A DNA stretch of 64,000 bases from Thalassotalea sp. ND16A (GCF_000764205.1 NZ_JQDZ01000018.1:61994-125993); one strand, 5' to 3'; positions 17,999 through 29,539 are shown, counted from the first letter of the stretch. Made by a program: numbers and translations. The notes: generated from the letters alone by a model not told the origin.

Positions 17999-19507
17999 TT
18001 AGCTGTTAGGTGATAAATTTCCATTTACGTTTTTACAGCCTTGCCAAGGCTGATAAATATTATCTATGTGAATCCATTGTTCGGAGCTATAGCCAGAGAG
18101 TTTTACTGAAAGAGCTAATTTAAACATAGTCTGGTTACTGTTTGCTTCGATTACTCTTCCACAGAATGTGTTGTCACCAACCTTAACAGTCTTCCGCCAT
18201 TTATTTAGACTTTCCAATTTAGCGATACGGCGGGCCTGAGCAAGTTCTTGCGCTTGTTTTCTTTTATTGGCTCGATCAACTTCAAATTTAAGTGCTAACT
18301 TTTCTTTACTCTTTGCTGAAGCAATTAAGTTAGCGTAATCTGAATTGGAGTATTTCTCGATAAAAGAGTGCCAAGCTAGGCTCGAATTTGTGTTTTTTAG
18401 ACGCTTGAATCTCAGGATTTGTTCAGAACGATTAACATGTAATAACGCAGTAGATGTATCAAGACCAAGCAATTCTTCTTGTTTTTGTAACCTTTTCATT
18501 TTAATTCTAGCGTTCTCAATTTCATCTACAGAATTAAATGAAGCTTTACTATAATAATTGATGGAATCAGCCGCAAGTAAGTCATAATATTTGTCATATT
18601 CACTTGTAATTCTTAATTTTTCTTGTTCGTAATAATCTGAAATTTGTGAGGTGAAATAATTATCTAAATCCTCTAATGAGCTTGGTAAGTTAATTGAATA
18701 AGGAGCGATTTCCCTTAGATAATGTGTACGAGATGATTTTGATGATGTTCTTAAATTGTCCAGTTTATATGACTTAAAGTTAAGTTCTTTGTTAAGGTTT
18801 TCTAGGTATTTTTGATTTTTATTGTCAGCGATTACAATTTGGGAAATTACTTTTTTATAAGTAGCAAAAGATCCAAATTTAAGCTTAACTTGCTCTCGAA
18901 TCTCATTAGTAAATGCTACGTGATCAAAATATACATTCTTATTTATTCTTTTAGTAAGGAATGAATCTCCGTCATCAGCAAGATCAGCAACCCCAGCCAC
19001 TAACAACCATGGTGATATAGCCGCTACAAACACTCCAGCGGTAGCATCTTTTGCATACTCGCTTAAATTATTTTGATCTTTAAAGGGGTCATACTGTTCA
19101 TATGAAAGGCCCTTTCGTTTAGTCATTTCCTCAAAGGTGTCACCTCTCATTGCGCTTGCAAAGCTCAATCCTATGAAAGGATTCGCTAATTCTTCAAGGG
19201 CTTCACACGCGCTTTCCTCACAAGTAAATTGCTTAGTTTCAAAGCCAGGATAAAATGTTGCCGCATCAAAAATCCATTCGTTAGTTTTTCGATCTGAGTT
19301 TATTATAGATTTTCGTGCTTGAGGAGAAGATGAATAAAATTGATCTTTTATATAAAAGCCATCTCCATTTTGAACTAATTTTCCGTAAATTGAGCCTCGC
19401 AGTATTTTCTGACTATCTACTGATGATGACTTGTTTTCCGTTCCATTTATGGCACATCCGGTTAAAATCAATACACTCAATGTTGTACTGAACAACTTTC
19501 CTAACAT
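17999..19507 (-). CDS. Large lipoprotein of unknown function
   Basis: A 502-residue predicted lipoprotein: a hydrophobic signal ends in the lipobox LTGC (Cys18). A possible hydrophobic segment lies near residues 160-180 (AVFVAAISPWLLVAGVADLA). The middle, residues ~230-430, is rich in Lys, Glu and Leu and probably alpha-helical or coiled coil, with a YYEQ...YDKYYDLLA stretch. The last ~60 residues contain two cysteines in NTFCGRVIE and WQGCKN and look like a small beta domain. It stands alone beside the IS110 element, uses AT-rich codons, and may be a recent acquisition. I do not recognise the family. Confidence 0.75.
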   Translation of the reverse strand: MLGKLFSTTLSVLILTGCAINGTENKSSSVDSQKILRGSIYGKLVQNGDGFYIKDQFYSSSPQARKSIINSDRKTNEWIFDAATFYPGFETKQFTCEESACEALEELANPFIGLSFASAMRGDTFEEMTKRKGLSYEQYDPFKDQNNLSEYAKDATAGVFVAAISPWLLVAGVADLADDGDSFLTKRINKNVYFDHVAFTNEIREQVKLKFGSFATYKKVISQIVIADNKNQKYLENLNKELNFKSYKLDNLRTSSKSSRTHYLREIAPYSINLPSSLEDLDNYFTSQISDYYEQEKLRITSEYDKYYDLLAADSINYYSKASFNSVDEIENARIKMKRLQKQEELLGLDTSTALLHVNRSEQILRFKRLKNTNSSLAWHSFIEKYSNSDYANLIASAKSKEKLALKFEVDRANKRKQAQELAQARRIAKLESLNKWRKTVKVGDNTFCGRVIEANSNQTMFKLALSVKLSGYSSEQWIHIDNIYQPWQGCKNVNGNLSPNS

Positions 19508-20150
19508 TTCACAATTCCTTTTTTTTATTATTAAACGTGTTGAGGTTATTTCAATTTATATGAGTTAAATAATTAATGATACTGAGTATGATGATAGCAA
19601 AAATGTAGCAAACTGTAATTGATTTCTAATAACTTGTATTGGCAGGATTTTTTATGATCTTTTTTCTGTTTAAAGGTGGCAATAATAAGTGTCACAAATG
19701 AATTTAACTAACGTATATTTAAAGTACACTCTAAACTTCAGCATTCAGCGCAATATCGTAGTTTTTCGGTATAGCCATCGTTTAATCTGGAAAGTGTTTA
19801 CTTTGAGCCTACTTAAGAAACAAATCAACCAAATTATTTTTCTAAATTAATCTCGACTTTTCCTTTGACGATATTGTATAACATAACATGATTCTTAGCG
19901 TATAAAGTGGTCTATAGAAAGAACGCTGTATACTTCTGCTATTGGCATCCCAGAATCAATCGTAGTTGACGTATGTGATTGAAATGATTAACGTCTCCTA
20001 TTAGCTGAGATGAAGACGTATAGCTAACACGAGTGCTACGGTCTCCAATGTGGCAAAAGTGATCATCAGGAGCCAGCCTTATTCTAACTGCCTTTCTATT
20101 TTTGTAAGATCAAATCCTAGCTATCACAAAAAATATTTATATTTTATTTT
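19508..20150. other. 643-base intergenic region, no gene seen
   Basis: AT-rich DNA between two leftward genes. I see no coding frame with a ribosome site, no tRNA-like structure and no repeat. It must carry the promoter of the lipoprotein gene. Confidence 0.5.
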
Positions 20151-21614
20151 TTACTTATAGTTAATTAACATTAATTCTGTTTGTCTTGGCGCTAAATAAG
20201 ACACTTTATCGCGACTAAAGATGGCGTTTTCTTCGAGCATGATGCTGATATCCTTTTGCCATTCAGCGCTTGCTACTTGCACATTTAACTCAATCGCATA
20301 TGCGGTATCCTGGTGAAGTGCTCTGTCCCCTTCTCCGGGTACGCCGAATTGCGAGTCCCATTTGCCAATAGTGGTGCCTGCTGCATGGCCGTAAGAGCCA
20401 ATCGGGTGCGAGTAAATCATCGGCTTAATGCCGGCTAACATTGCCTGTTCACGGGTTCTCGATAATATTTCATTACCGCTTCTGCCAACAACAAAGTTAT
20501 TGGTGAGGATATCCTGCAACTGATTGCCTTGCTTTAACGCATTTTGTAAAAACTTAGGTGCCGTTGTTTCTTCCGGCTTTAACACATAAGCGTGTTGTTG
20601 AATATCGGTATTCAGCCGTAAGTAACTTATACCGAAATCCACATGCAAAAAATCACCGGGCAAAATGATCAAACTGGGATCTTCACTGACCCCAAGTTTT
20701 TTATATTTTCGTTGTAATCGAATTGACGGCTGAAACCAGGTTTGTAACCCTAACTGGCTCACTCGGTCACGAAACCACCAGACTAAATCGCCTACCGTGG
20801 TTTTGCGAGGGCGGATCACTTCGTTGGAAAAGCCTTGTTTAATGATAGTCTTAGTTAATGCCACCATTTCAGTTAGCAGTTCTACTTCTTCCTTAATGCG
20901 AGTTTCTAACCAGCTTACCGCCAACGGCTCGGCCGACACAATGCGCTCACGATATTGAGTTGGCAAATACGAAAACAGTAAGTCGCGTTCGCTTGCCACC
21001 AGGCCATCGGCAAGTTCGTAGTCAGAAGATTGATTAATGGCAATGCGATTAGGGTTGCGTGCTTTAATTAGCTCAAGCAAAGCCTGCATCTGATCTGGTT
21101 GCTTTTCTTTATCCCAGGCTTTTTTGAAAATACTTCCCACATCATAGCGAGCGATAGCTTGCGCACTTATGCCTGCCTTGCCCATGTCGGTAAACACTAA
21201 AATGGTTCTGCGACGTGCTCCCATCCAGGTTGCTGGCAAAAACGTTTTCAATATTGGATCTTCATTATATTCACGTGAAATCAATATCCACATGTCAACA
21301 TTTGCCTGCCGCATTAGGCCAGGCAATAATTGTTTAACTCGTTTATCTAAAATGTTGTCAATGACCAAACTGCGTTGTTGCATAGATAAAATGTTATGTT
21401 CAGTTTTAAATTTGTTTTTAACCGTTGTAGCAAAAGCGGGGGAAGTATAGAGCAGCAGAAAATTAATCAATAAAACAATAAAGATGAGCAATTTATGCTG
21501 GCCAAAGCTAAGCACAGAACAGTAATTTTGATTGGTTTTTATGGTCATTGTTAAATCTTTTGGTAAATGAAACATCGATAATTTCAGCATAGCTAACAAC
21601 TTCAATTCACTCAA
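20151..21614 (-). CDS. Secreted M24-family metallopeptidase (Xaa-Pro aminopeptidase-like)
   Basis: Up to 487 residues. The C-terminal pita-bread domain carries the metal ligands: Asp in FLHVDFG, Asp in LNTDIQQH, His in YSHPIGSYGHA, Glu in AIELNVQ and Glu in MLEENA. The N-terminal creatinase-like domain contains MWILISREYNEDP. A hydrophobic segment, LLIFIVLLINFLLLYTSPAFA, looks like a signal peptide, so the enzyme is probably periplasmic. The start is unsure: the ATG at 21548 would place the signal closer to the N-terminus than the first ATG. It probably removes N-terminal residues before proline in exported peptides; the true substrate is unknown. Confidence 0.85.
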   Translation of the reverse strand: MSELKLLAMLKLSMFHLPKDLTMTIKTNQNYCSVLSFGQHKLLIFIVLLINFLLLYTSPAFATTVKNKFKTEHNILSMQQRSLVIDNILDKRVKQLLPGLMRQANVDMWILISREYNEDPILKTFLPATWMGARRRTILVFTDMGKAGISAQAIARYDVGSIFKKAWDKEKQPDQMQALLELIKARNPNRIAINQSSDYELADGLVASERDLLFSYLPTQYRERIVSAEPLAVSWLETRIKEEVELLTEMVALTKTIIKQGFSNEVIRPRKTTVGDLVWWFRDRVSQLGLQTWFQPSIRLQRKYKKLGVSEDPSLIILPGDFLHVDFGISYLRLNTDIQQHAYVLKPEETTAPKFLQNALKQGNQLQDILTNNFVVGRSGNEILSRTREQAMLAGIKPMIYSHPIGSYGHAAGTTIGKWDSQFGVPGEGDRALHQDTAYAIELNVQVASAEWQKDISIMLEENAIFSRDKVSYLAPRQTELMLINYK

Positions 21615-21750
21615 GTCATTAAATTTTAACAGAATTTATTTTTTTATTGATACAGATTAAGCTTTAATAGCTTTTTGATATATAAAAGTATAAAGCAATT
21701 CTTTAAAGTTATTATAATTTCGATATGATGACAGGGTACTTAACATTTTA

Positions 21751-21775
21751 ATGCCAATCGGTTTTTGATTGGCAT
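21751..21775. promoter_or_regulatory. Hairpin in the cobA leader
   Basis: A perfect 9-bp inverted repeat (ATGCCAATC/GATTGGCAT, 7-base loop) lies 36 bases before the cobA start. It has no T-run on the plus strand. It could be a leader structure or the end of a transcript from the left. Confidence 0.35.
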
Positions 21776-21811
21776 TGGTTAACACATTATCAAATCATAA
21801 TACGAGTAAAG

Positions 21812-22699
21812 ATGAACACAGGTAAGCAAGTTTTAGCAAAATCACAATTTCTTCATGGCGAGGTGGCGTTAATTGGCGCTGGACCTGGCGATGCCGAATT
21901 GTTGACGCTTAAAGCTTTGCGTTTTATTGAAAACGCCGATGTGATCATTTATGACCGCTTAGTGAGTAATGAAATTTTAACCCTGACACCCGCTCATTGT
22001 CATCGCATTTACGTAGGTAAAGCGATTCATAAACATTGCGTTTCTCAGGATAAAATTAATGACACCTTGGTTGAGTGGGCACAAAAAGGCAAAAAGGTGG
22101 TACGACTAAAGGGTGGCGACAGCTTTATCTTTGGTCGCGGCTCAGAAGAAGTAAATTATTTACTCGAGCACAATATTGCCAGTCATGTGATCCCCGGAAT
22201 CACCGCAGCGTCAGGTTGTACGACCTATGCCGGTATTCCGTTAACACACCGCAATATTGCGCACAGTTGTAGCTTTATTACCGGTCACTTCAGCCATGAC
22301 GGTGAACTTGACTTGCCTTGGCAAAATTATGCCAATAGCACCCAAACCTTAGTGTTTTATATGGGCATAAAATCAGTGTCTACCATTGCCGAGCAATTAA
22401 TTGCCCATGGTCGAGCAGCGACTACCCCTGCAGCGATTATTCGCAAAGGTACGCAAAATGATCAAAAAGTTTGGCGCAGCACACTCGCCACTTTGCCTGA
22501 TCTGGTTGCCAATGATGAGATAAAACCACCGAGTTTATTAGTAATAGGTGATGTCGTTAACGCTGTGCAACAGCACAGTAGTGAAAATGTTGATGGAGTT
22601 GGCCAGGTGGCCTATTTTGCCCCCAAGTTAGCAGCAACTCCAGATAACCGTTTTGCCCAACACGCAAGTAATACAGTACTCCCTGGAATTGCTATTTAG
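21812..22699 (+). CDS. cobA: Uroporphyrinogen-III C-methyltransferase (SUMT)
   Basis: A 295-residue SAM-dependent methyltransferase that converts uroporphyrinogen III to precorrin-2 for siroheme (and B12). Diagnostic motifs are VALIGAGPGDAELLTLKAL, YDRLVSNEIL, VVRLKGGDSFIFGRG, VIPGITAASGCTTYAGIPLTHR in parts, and the C-terminal SLLVIGDVV. It lacks the CysG dehydrogenase/ferrochelatase half. The last ~35 residues go beyond the conserved domain. No nitrite or sulfite reductase gene is adjacent in the window. It is monocistronic with its own terminator. Confidence 0.92.
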   Translation: MNTGKQVLAKSQFLHGEVALIGAGPGDAELLTLKALRFIENADVIIYDRLVSNEILTLTPAHCHRIYVGKAIHKHCVSQDKINDTLVEWAQKGKKVVRLKGGDSFIFGRGSEEVNYLLEHNIASHVIPGITAASGCTTYAGIPLTHRNIAHSCSFITGHFSHDGELDLPWQNYANSTQTLVFYMGIKSVSTIAEQLIAHGRAATTPAAIIRKGTQNDQKVWRSTLATLPDLVANDEIKPPSLLVIGDVVNAVQQHSSENVDGVGQVAYFAPKLAATPDNRFAQHASNTVLPGIAI

Positions 22700-22708
22700 C
22701 GGGCAGTT

Positions 22709-22733
22709 GGTTGAGTCCGCTCAACCTTTTTTT
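22709..22733 (+). terminator. cobA terminator
   Basis: Stem GGTTGAG/CTCAACC with loop TCCG, followed by seven Ts, begins 10 bases after the cobA stop. Confidence 0.92.
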
Positions 22734-22837
22734 ATAACTGGCTAGTGGCAGATACACTGCCATACCCAGAAATTGTGTAAGCGTTTAAAAGCCTCGTGCT
22801 AAACAATCAGGCCTGCGTCAATGCCGGCTTATAGCCA

Positions 22838-22876
22838 CCAATTAATGAGTATACATTGTCATACCTCATTAATTGG
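22838..22876. repeat. 12-bp inverted repeat in the cobA-secF gap
   Basis: CCAATTAATGAG and its exact complement flank a 15-base loop. No T-run follows on either strand. It lies in a 475-base gap that otherwise holds only repeats and the secF terminator. Confidence 0.5.
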
Positions 22877-23011
22877 ATGCTTTGACAGAATCAGGCTACT
22901 AGCAGCAAGCACCTAGTTCCTTTACCTAACTTCCTAATTTCCCCTAGTGTTGGTCAATTCAAACATACTGCCCGAAGCCTCTTCAGCCCGCAGCCAGTAG
23001 CTAAACTGCTG

Positions 23012-23038
23012 GTACCTTGTACCTTGTACCTTGTACCC
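23012..23038. repeat. Heptanucleotide tandem repeat GTACCTT
   Basis: Three full copies and most of a fourth of the 7-base unit GTACCTT. The surrounding DNA (22960-23110) has degenerate copies of CCCGCAG and one CCAGTAG unit, related in style to the longer heptamer arrays elsewhere in the window. Confidence 0.85.
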
Positions 23039-23114
23039 AACGTCTAAATTTACCCTATTGCAGAACGACTCAAACATACAGCCCGCAGCTTTTTTTTGCC
23101 CGCAGCCCGCTGCC

Positions 23115-23152
23115 GCTTAAAAAAACAAAAAGGCAGCTAAAAAGCTGCCTTT
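23115..23152 (-). terminator. Terminator of the queA-tgt-yajC-secDF operon
   Basis: A perfect 10-bp stem (AAAGGCAGCT/AGCTGCCTTT, loop AAAA) with a long T-rich run after it on the minus strand, 27 bases past the secF stop. Confidence 0.9.
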
Positions 23153-23178
23153 GTCGTCAAAATGTATAACTCTTCGAG

Positions 23179-24126
23179 TTACATTCTTAACTCTTCTTGA
23201 TCCGCACCTTCTTTTTCAATCACTTCCGGTATTAAGTCTTCTTTTGAAATACCTAATGCCAAAGCAACGGTTGAAGCTACGTAAATTGATGAGTATGTAC
23301 CGACGATGATACCGAATAATAAAGCGGTAGCAAAACCGTGAATGAGCGCACCGCCTTTAAAGAATAAGGCCAGTAATACGATAAATGTGGTTAATGAGGT
23401 GATCATGGTACGGCTTAGCGTTTGTGTTAACGAGATATTGATGATCTCTTCCGACGTACCCTTACGTACCTTTCTGAAATTCTCACGAATACGATCCGAG
23501 ACCACGATAGTATCATTTAACGAATACCCTATTACCGCGAGTATGGCGGCCAGTACGGTTAAATCAAACTCTAATTGCAATGCCGAGAACAAGCCTAGCG
23601 TTAAAATAACATCGTGTGCCAAAGCGGAAACTGAACCGAGTGCAAAACGCCATTCAAAACGAAAGGCAACGTACATCAAAATACAGATCAGCGCCGTTAA
23701 CATTGCCAGGCCACCTTGCTCCGTCAGCTCATCGCCGACGTTAGCGCCAACAAATTCAATACGACGCATGTCGATTGCCTGGCCGGTTCCCTGCTCAAGA
23801 ATGCTTAGGATTTGGTTGCCTAACATTTCCGCTTTCACGTTTTCACGTTGGCCTAAACGAATGAGTACGTCTTCCGAGCTACCAAACAGCTGCACTACGG
23901 CATCGTCATAGCCGCCCGCTTCCAGTACTTCACGAACTTTGACCAAATCAGCCGGTTGTGAAAAACCAATTTCCAATAAGGTTCCGCCAGTAAAATCCAG
24001 GCCTAAATTTAGCTTATTTGTTGCCAATGAAAAGAGAGCAGCAACAACCAGTAAAATGCTGATCATTGACGCCAATTTTCGCTGTGACATAAAGGCTATG
24101 GTGTCTTTAATTTTTAAAAATTGCAT
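23179..24126 (-). CDS. secF: Protein translocase subunit SecF
   Basis: A 315-residue inner-membrane protein with six predicted helices. With SecD and YajC it uses the proton gradient to aid late steps of Sec export. Family marks are GLDFTGGTLLEIGF in the first periplasmic domain and VIGYSLNDTIVVSDRIREN in the membrane core. It follows secD by 14 bases and ends at the operon terminator. Confidence 0.97.
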   Translation of the reverse strand: MQFLKIKDTIAFMSQRKLASMISILLVVAALFSLATNKLNLGLDFTGGTLLEIGFSQPADLVKVREVLEAGGYDDAVVQLFGSSEDVLIRLGQRENVKAEMLGNQILSILEQGTGQAIDMRRIEFVGANVGDELTEQGGLAMLTALICILMYVAFRFEWRFALGSVSALAHDVILTLGLFSALQLEFDLTVLAAILAVIGYSLNDTIVVSDRIRENFRKVRKGTSEEIINISLTQTLSRTMITSLTTFIVLLALFFKGGALIHGFATALLFGIIVGTYSSIYVASTVALALGISKEDLIPEVIEKEGADQEELRM

Positions 24127-24140
24127 AATTTCTTCCTAGC

Positions 24141-25991
24141 CTAAATGGGTAGCTTATCAAGTTTCTTGCCACCCCACAGGGCGTTTACCACTGCACGAGT
24201 ACCAATAATTGAAGTAAACATTGAAGTCACAATACCGATTGATAAGGTAATCGCGAAACCTTTAACTGGGCCGGTTCCCACCGCAAATAATATAAGGGCG
24301 GCGATCAAGGTGGTGATGTTGGCATCAAAAATGGTTGAGAATGCTGAATCATAGCCTTGATGGATAGATTGCTGAATGGTTTTGCCTTCACGGATTTCTT
24401 CACGAATACGCTCAAAAATAAGTACGTTGGCATCAACCGCCATCCCCACCGTTAGGACGATACCCGCCATACCTGGAAGCGTTAATGCCGCACCCGGGAT
24501 CAATGACATAACACCAACTATCAATACCAAGTTAGCGGCAAGTGCCAGGTTGGCAACAAGACCAAAGGCACGATAGTAAACCATCATAAATAGCAGTACC
24601 AAGGCAAAACCCCAAAGGATTGCTTGCATGCCCAGCTCTACGTTTTCAGCGCCAAGCGATGGACCAACGGTACGCTCTTCGACAATGGCGATAGGCGCTA
24701 TTAATGCACCGGCACGAAGCAGTAGTGCTAAGTTATGGGCTGCTGCAGGAGAGTCTTGTCCGGTAATACGGAAGCTTTTACCAAGACGCGCCTGTATGGT
24801 TGCTACGCTAATCACTTCTTGTTGTTGGGTAAACTTCAAGCTGCCATCCGGGTTTTTCTCTCCGGTGGCTTTGCTTTCAATAAACATTGTCGCCATCGGC
24901 TTACCAATGTTATTTTTCGTCGCATTAGAGAATAAACTGCCGCCTTTATTATCAAGGTCGATGTTTACTTGTGGTTGGCTGGTTTGTTGATCAAGCGAAG
25001 ATTTTGCACCGATGATGTGTTCACCACGCAGCATAATACGCTTTTTCAGTAATTGTGGACGACCGTCTTGATCATTGACTAAGAATGACCCCGGCGGTAC
25101 ACGACCATTTATCGCATCACGAATGTCATGCTCCTGATCAACCATATGAAATTGCAGAGTTGCGGTTGCACCTAAAATCTCTTTGGCGCGAGCCGTATCT
25201 TGTATGCCTGGTAATTCAACCACAATGTGTTTAGCACCCTGGCGTTGTACCAGTGGCTCGGAGACACCTAGCTCATTTACCCGGTTACGAATAATGGTAA
25301 TGTTTTGCTGCAGTGCGTATTCACGAGTTTCTTTTAACTTGGCATCAGTCATGGTGATTTTTAGTGATAACTTATCTTCATTATCAACAAACAGGTAATC
25401 ACCATAAGTACGTTTTAACAGAGATTCCGCTTTCGCTAAGTCATCGCTGTTACGGAAAATCACTTCAACCCCGTTACCCGCTTCTTTGACACTGCGGTAA
25501 CGAATGTTTTCACCACGTAAGTTAGTACGAAAATCGCCAATCATGCTTTCCTGGGCACGACCCATCGCCGTTTTCATGTCCACTTCCATTAAGAAGTGCA
25601 CACCACCACTTAAGTCCAAACCAAGTTTCATTGGTACGCCACCAAGGCTGGCAAGCCAGTCTGGAGTCGCCGGAGTTAAGTTAAGCGCTACCGAATATTC
25701 ATCACCAAGATTTTTTGATAACAAAGTGTTCGCCGTTTGCTGGCTTTTATAATCGCTAAAACGAACCAGCACTTGCCCGTTGGCAAGAGCGGCACTTTGG
25801 TAACTTAGCTCAGCCGCGGCTAAATTTTCTTTTACCGCATCTAACGTAGCAAGGTCCGCTTGTACCCCTTTCGTTCCCGAAATTTGGACCGCAGGATCTT
25901 CACCATAATAATTTGGTAAAGCATACAAAGCACCAATGGCGACGATAAACACCACCATTAATGTTTTCCATAATGGATATTTGTTTAACAC
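24141..25991 (-). CDS. secD: Protein translocase subunit SecD
   Basis: A 616-residue RND-type membrane protein, partner of SecF. After the first helix the large periplasmic part contains [15 protein letters not shown] and the P1 domain; the C-terminal membrane half has [17 protein letters not shown], the conserved D-x-N motif of helix 4. Length equals that of E. coli SecD. It lies 9 bases after yajC. Confidence 0.97.
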   Translation of the reverse strand: MLNKYPLWKTLMVVFIVAIGALYALPNYYGEDPAVQISGTKGVQADLATLDAVKENLAAAELSYQSAALANGQVLVRFSDYKSQQTANTLLSKNLGDEYSVALNLTPATPDWLASLGGVPMKLGLDLSGGVHFLMEVDMKTAMGRAQESMIGDFRTNLRGENIRYRSVKEAGNGVEVIFRNSDDLAKAESLLKRTYGDYLFVDNEDKLSLKITMTDAKLKETREYALQQNITIIRNRVNELGVSEPLVQRQGAKHIVVELPGIQDTARAKEILGATATLQFHMVDQEHDIRDAINGRVPPGSFLVNDQDGRPQLLKKRIMLRGEHIIGAKSSLDQQTSQPQVNIDLDNKGGSLFSNATKNNIGKPMATMFIESKATGEKNPDGSLKFTQQQEVISVATIQARLGKSFRITGQDSPAAAHNLALLLRAGALIAPIAIVEERTVGPSLGAENVELGMQAILWGFALVLLFMMVYYRAFGLVANLALAANLVLIVGVMSLIPGAALTLPGMAGIVLTVGMAVDANVLIFERIREEIREGKTIQQSIHQGYDSAFSTIFDANITTLIAALILFAVGTGPVKGFAITLSIGIVTSMFTSIIGTRAVVNALWGGKKLDKLPI

Positions 25992-26000
25992 AACTAGTCC

Positions 26001-26333
26001 TTATAGAGACTTCATAGTCCCTTTTGGTAATACCGCTGTAATCGCGCCTTTTTGTACTGTTAATTCAGTACCTTCGGCAACGTTTACAATGATGAAATCT
26101 TTCTCGCTTGATACTTTAGTAACTTTGCCAACGATACCGCCTTGCGTTAATACTTCATCACCTTTAGAAATGGCTTCCATTAGGCTTTTGTGCTCTTTAA
26201 CACGCTTAGCTTGTGGGCGGTAAATCATAAAGTAAAATACCACACCAAACACACCCAACATGATCAACATCTCAAAACCACCACCTTGTTGAGGGGCGTC
26301 TGCTGCGTATGCTTTGCTAATTAAAAAGTCCAT
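26001..26333 (-). CDS. yajC: Sec translocon accessory protein YajC
   Basis: A 110-residue single-span membrane protein. A Gly-Ala-rich N-terminus precedes the helix MLIMLGVFGVVFYFMIYRP, then QAKRVKEHKSLMEAISKGDEV in parts, the YajC signature. It associates with SecDF. Position between tgt and secD is the conserved one. Confidence 0.95.
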   Translation of the reverse strand: MDFLISKAYAADAPQQGGGFEMLIMLGVFGVVFYFMIYRPQAKRVKEHKSLMEAISKGDEVLTQGGIVGKVTKVSSEKDFIIVNVAEGTELTVQKGAITAVLPKGTMKSL

Positions 26334-26416
26334 AAAATCCTCTTACTACTATTATTATAAAATTGAAAAAAAATGAAAAATAATTCAGTTTATAGAAACA
26401 AAAATGCTACGTTTTA

Positions 26417-27571
<1,155 letters not shown>

Positions 27572-27675
27572 TTACCATGTAGCAAAACAGGCCACAGGTG
27601 ACTATTACAGTTTAGGCTAATCTCAGAAGTGTCCAAGTGTTAACCGAATTTTTAACTAATTTCATATTAGTTAGC

Positions 27676-28737
27676 TTATAAATTTGTTGATTTTGTTTCG
27701 CTTTTAGTTAAAAACATCGCATCGCCATAAGAAAAGAAGCGATACTTTTCCTCGATGGCCACATTATAGGCATTCATCATGTGCTGATACCCGGCAAACG
27801 CGCTGACCAGCATGAGCAAGGTTGATTCTGATAAATGAAAATTAGTCACCAGGGCATCAATTAACTGGAACTGATAACCCGGGGTGATAAATATATCGGT
27901 ATCCCCGTAAAATTCCGCTAACGGCTGATTATTTTTCAACGCGAACTGGGCGGCACTTTCTAGAGAGCGCACCGAGGTAGTACCAACGGCAACCACTCTT
28001 TTGCCCGCCGCTTTGGTGGCATTAATTTTTTCGATGACATCCTGACTCACTTCGACGTATTCAGAATGCATCACATGATCTTCAATTTTGTCAACACGTA
28101 CCGGTTGAAAGGTACCCGCACCTACGTGCAGAGTAACAAATGCCAATTGCACGCCTTTCGCTTCGATTTGCGCCAACAGTTCTTTTTCAAAGTGTAACCC
28201 GGCCGTAGGAGCTGCTACTGCACCCGGTTTTTCGTTATAAACGGTTTGATAGCGTTCACGGTCTGAATTTTCATCAGGACGGTCAATGTAAGGTGGCAAA
28301 GGCATATGGCCGATTTCTTCCAGCACTTCCAGGACGCTTTTTTCGCCTTGGAACTCAAGTTCAAATAATGCATCGTGGCGAGCAACCATAATCGCTTTTA
28401 CTTTGCCTTCGAGTAATACTTCATTGCCAATTTTTAATGATTTGCTGGCTCGCACATGAGCAAGTACCCGGTGTTGATCAACAATTCGCTCTACCAAGAT
28501 CTCAACCTTGCCACCGGTTGATTTGGTACCAAACACGCGTGCAGGGATCACTCGGGTATTATTAAATACCAATAAATCGCCGGCGTTTAACTGCCCAATA
28601 ATTTGATTAAATTTAAGGTGTGCAAGTGAGCCGGAATTACCGTTAACCGTCATTAAACGGCTAGCCGAACGCTCAGCTTGTGGATAACGAGCAATTAGTT
28701 CGTCCGGTAAATTAAATGAAAAGTCAGAAACACGCAT
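27676..28737 (-). CDS. queA: S-adenosylmethionine:tRNA ribosyltransferase-isomerase
   Basis: About 353 residues. It moves the ribosyl group of SAM to preQ1 in tRNA, giving epoxyqueuosine. Family motifs are [15 protein letters not shown] at the N-terminus, [16 protein letters not shown], and [12 protein letters not shown]. The frame is open to a GTG at 28746, but the ATG three codons on (28737), giving [11 protein letters not shown], is the usual start. It is the first gene of the queA-tgt-yajC-secD-secF operon. Confidence 0.95.
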   Translation of the reverse strand: MRVSDFSFNLPDELIARYPQAERSASRLMTVNGNSGSLAHLKFNQIIGQLNAGDLLVFNNTRVIPARVFGTKSTGGKVEILVERIVDQHRVLAHVRASKSLKIGNEVLLEGKVKAIMVARHDALFELEFQGEKSVLEVLEEIGHMPLPPYIDRPDENSDRERYQTVYNEKPGAVAAPTAGLHFEKELLAQIEAKGVQLAFVTLHVGAGTFQPVRVDKIEDHVMHSEYVEVSQDVIEKINATKAAGKRVVAVGTTSVRSLESAAQFALKNNQPLAEFYGDTDIFITPGYQFQLIDALVTNFHLSESTLLMLVSAFAGYQHMMNAYNVAIEEKYRFFSYGDAMFLTKSETKSTNL

Positions 28738-28874
28738 ATTGGGCACTATTAGAAAGCTTTGAAAAAACGCGTAATTTTAGTGCTGAGGCCAGCGAATAGC
28801 AAGGAAAATGTGCAAAAAGCACACTTTCTTAGCAACAAAGGGGATAAGGGATATTATTTACGGTAACGCTAAGG

Positions 28875-29054
28875 TTATTTACAATTTTGGCTTTCTTTGT
28901 GCTCACATTCAGAGTCATCCAAACTCATCGTTTGTCCAAAAAAAGAGCCTGGTTCGACATGCGATTGTACATAATTGATGTCAACCTGAACTTTGTTGGT
29001 GTTAGGTTGTTTTTTAATGCCGGTAAGTTTTGATAATAATTTTAGAAAACTCAT
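28875..29054 (-). CDS. Small unknown protein, 59 residues
   Basis: A short frame starting MSFLKLLSKLTGIKKQP and ending HKESQNCK, with an AAGGA ribosome site 9 bases before its ATG. The N-terminus is amphipathic and basic; the middle has VQVDINYVQSHVEPGS; the C-terminus is acidic with two cysteines. The good ribosome site and protein-like composition make it a likely gene. It is on the same strand as queA, about 130 bases upstream of it. I do not recognise the family. Confidence 0.6.
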   Translation of the reverse strand: MSFLKLLSKLTGIKKQPNTNKVQVDINYVQSHVEPGSFFGQTMSLDDSECEHKESQNCK

Positions 29055-29336
29055 ACTTAAAATCCTTTTAAGTTAATTGTTATTGTTTGTTTAATAGACA
29101 TAGTAGTGAGTAACATATTGAATTTCAAATTTATCATCAAATTAATTTACATTTAATTAACAAGGTGTATATAGAAGATTGATGACTATGGGTTAAAGGG
29201 AAGGCAATAATATTCTGCCCGCGATTAAATGACTCATGAAATCGCGACAATTTTTCACTAAATTCCGACGATATTGCTTTTTAATCGATAAAACGGTGAA
29301 TAAATAGGCGCTTAAACAATTTTATTAATTTTTCTC

Positions 29337-29364
29337 TTTACAGCGAATCATCGATAAGTATAAT
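29337..29364 (+). promoter_or_regulatory. tRNA-Trp promoter
   Basis: TTTACA at 29337-29342 and TATAAT at 29359-29364 are 16 bases apart, the latter ending 13 bases before the mature tRNA. Confidence 0.8.
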
Positions 29365-29377
29365 GCACAGCCATTGC

Positions 29378-29454
29378 AGGGGTGTAGTTCCAATTGGTAG
29401 AACAGCGGTCTCCAAAACCGACGGTTGGGAGTTCGAATCTCTCCACCCCTGCCA
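29378..29454 (+). tRNA. tRNA-Trp (anticodon CCA)
   Basis: Acceptor arms AGGGGTG and CACCCCT pair fully and are followed by discriminator G and an encoded CCA. The anticodon loop is CTCCAAA within a CGGT/ACCG stem, and GTTCGAATC is the T loop. The sequence is close to E. coli tRNA-Trp. Confidence 0.97.
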
Positions 29455-29539
29455 TACTTTCCTCTCGACACTCTTTATTTTCAAATTACTGCCTTTTTAT
29501 TAAACCTCAGCAAGATTTAATTTAACTATTAGCTTTTCG

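Noticed and set aside
21615..21811. Cobalamin-type riboswitch before cobA
   Set aside because: Only one 9-bp hairpin is seen; no B12-box or multi-helix core is recognisable in the 197-base leader.
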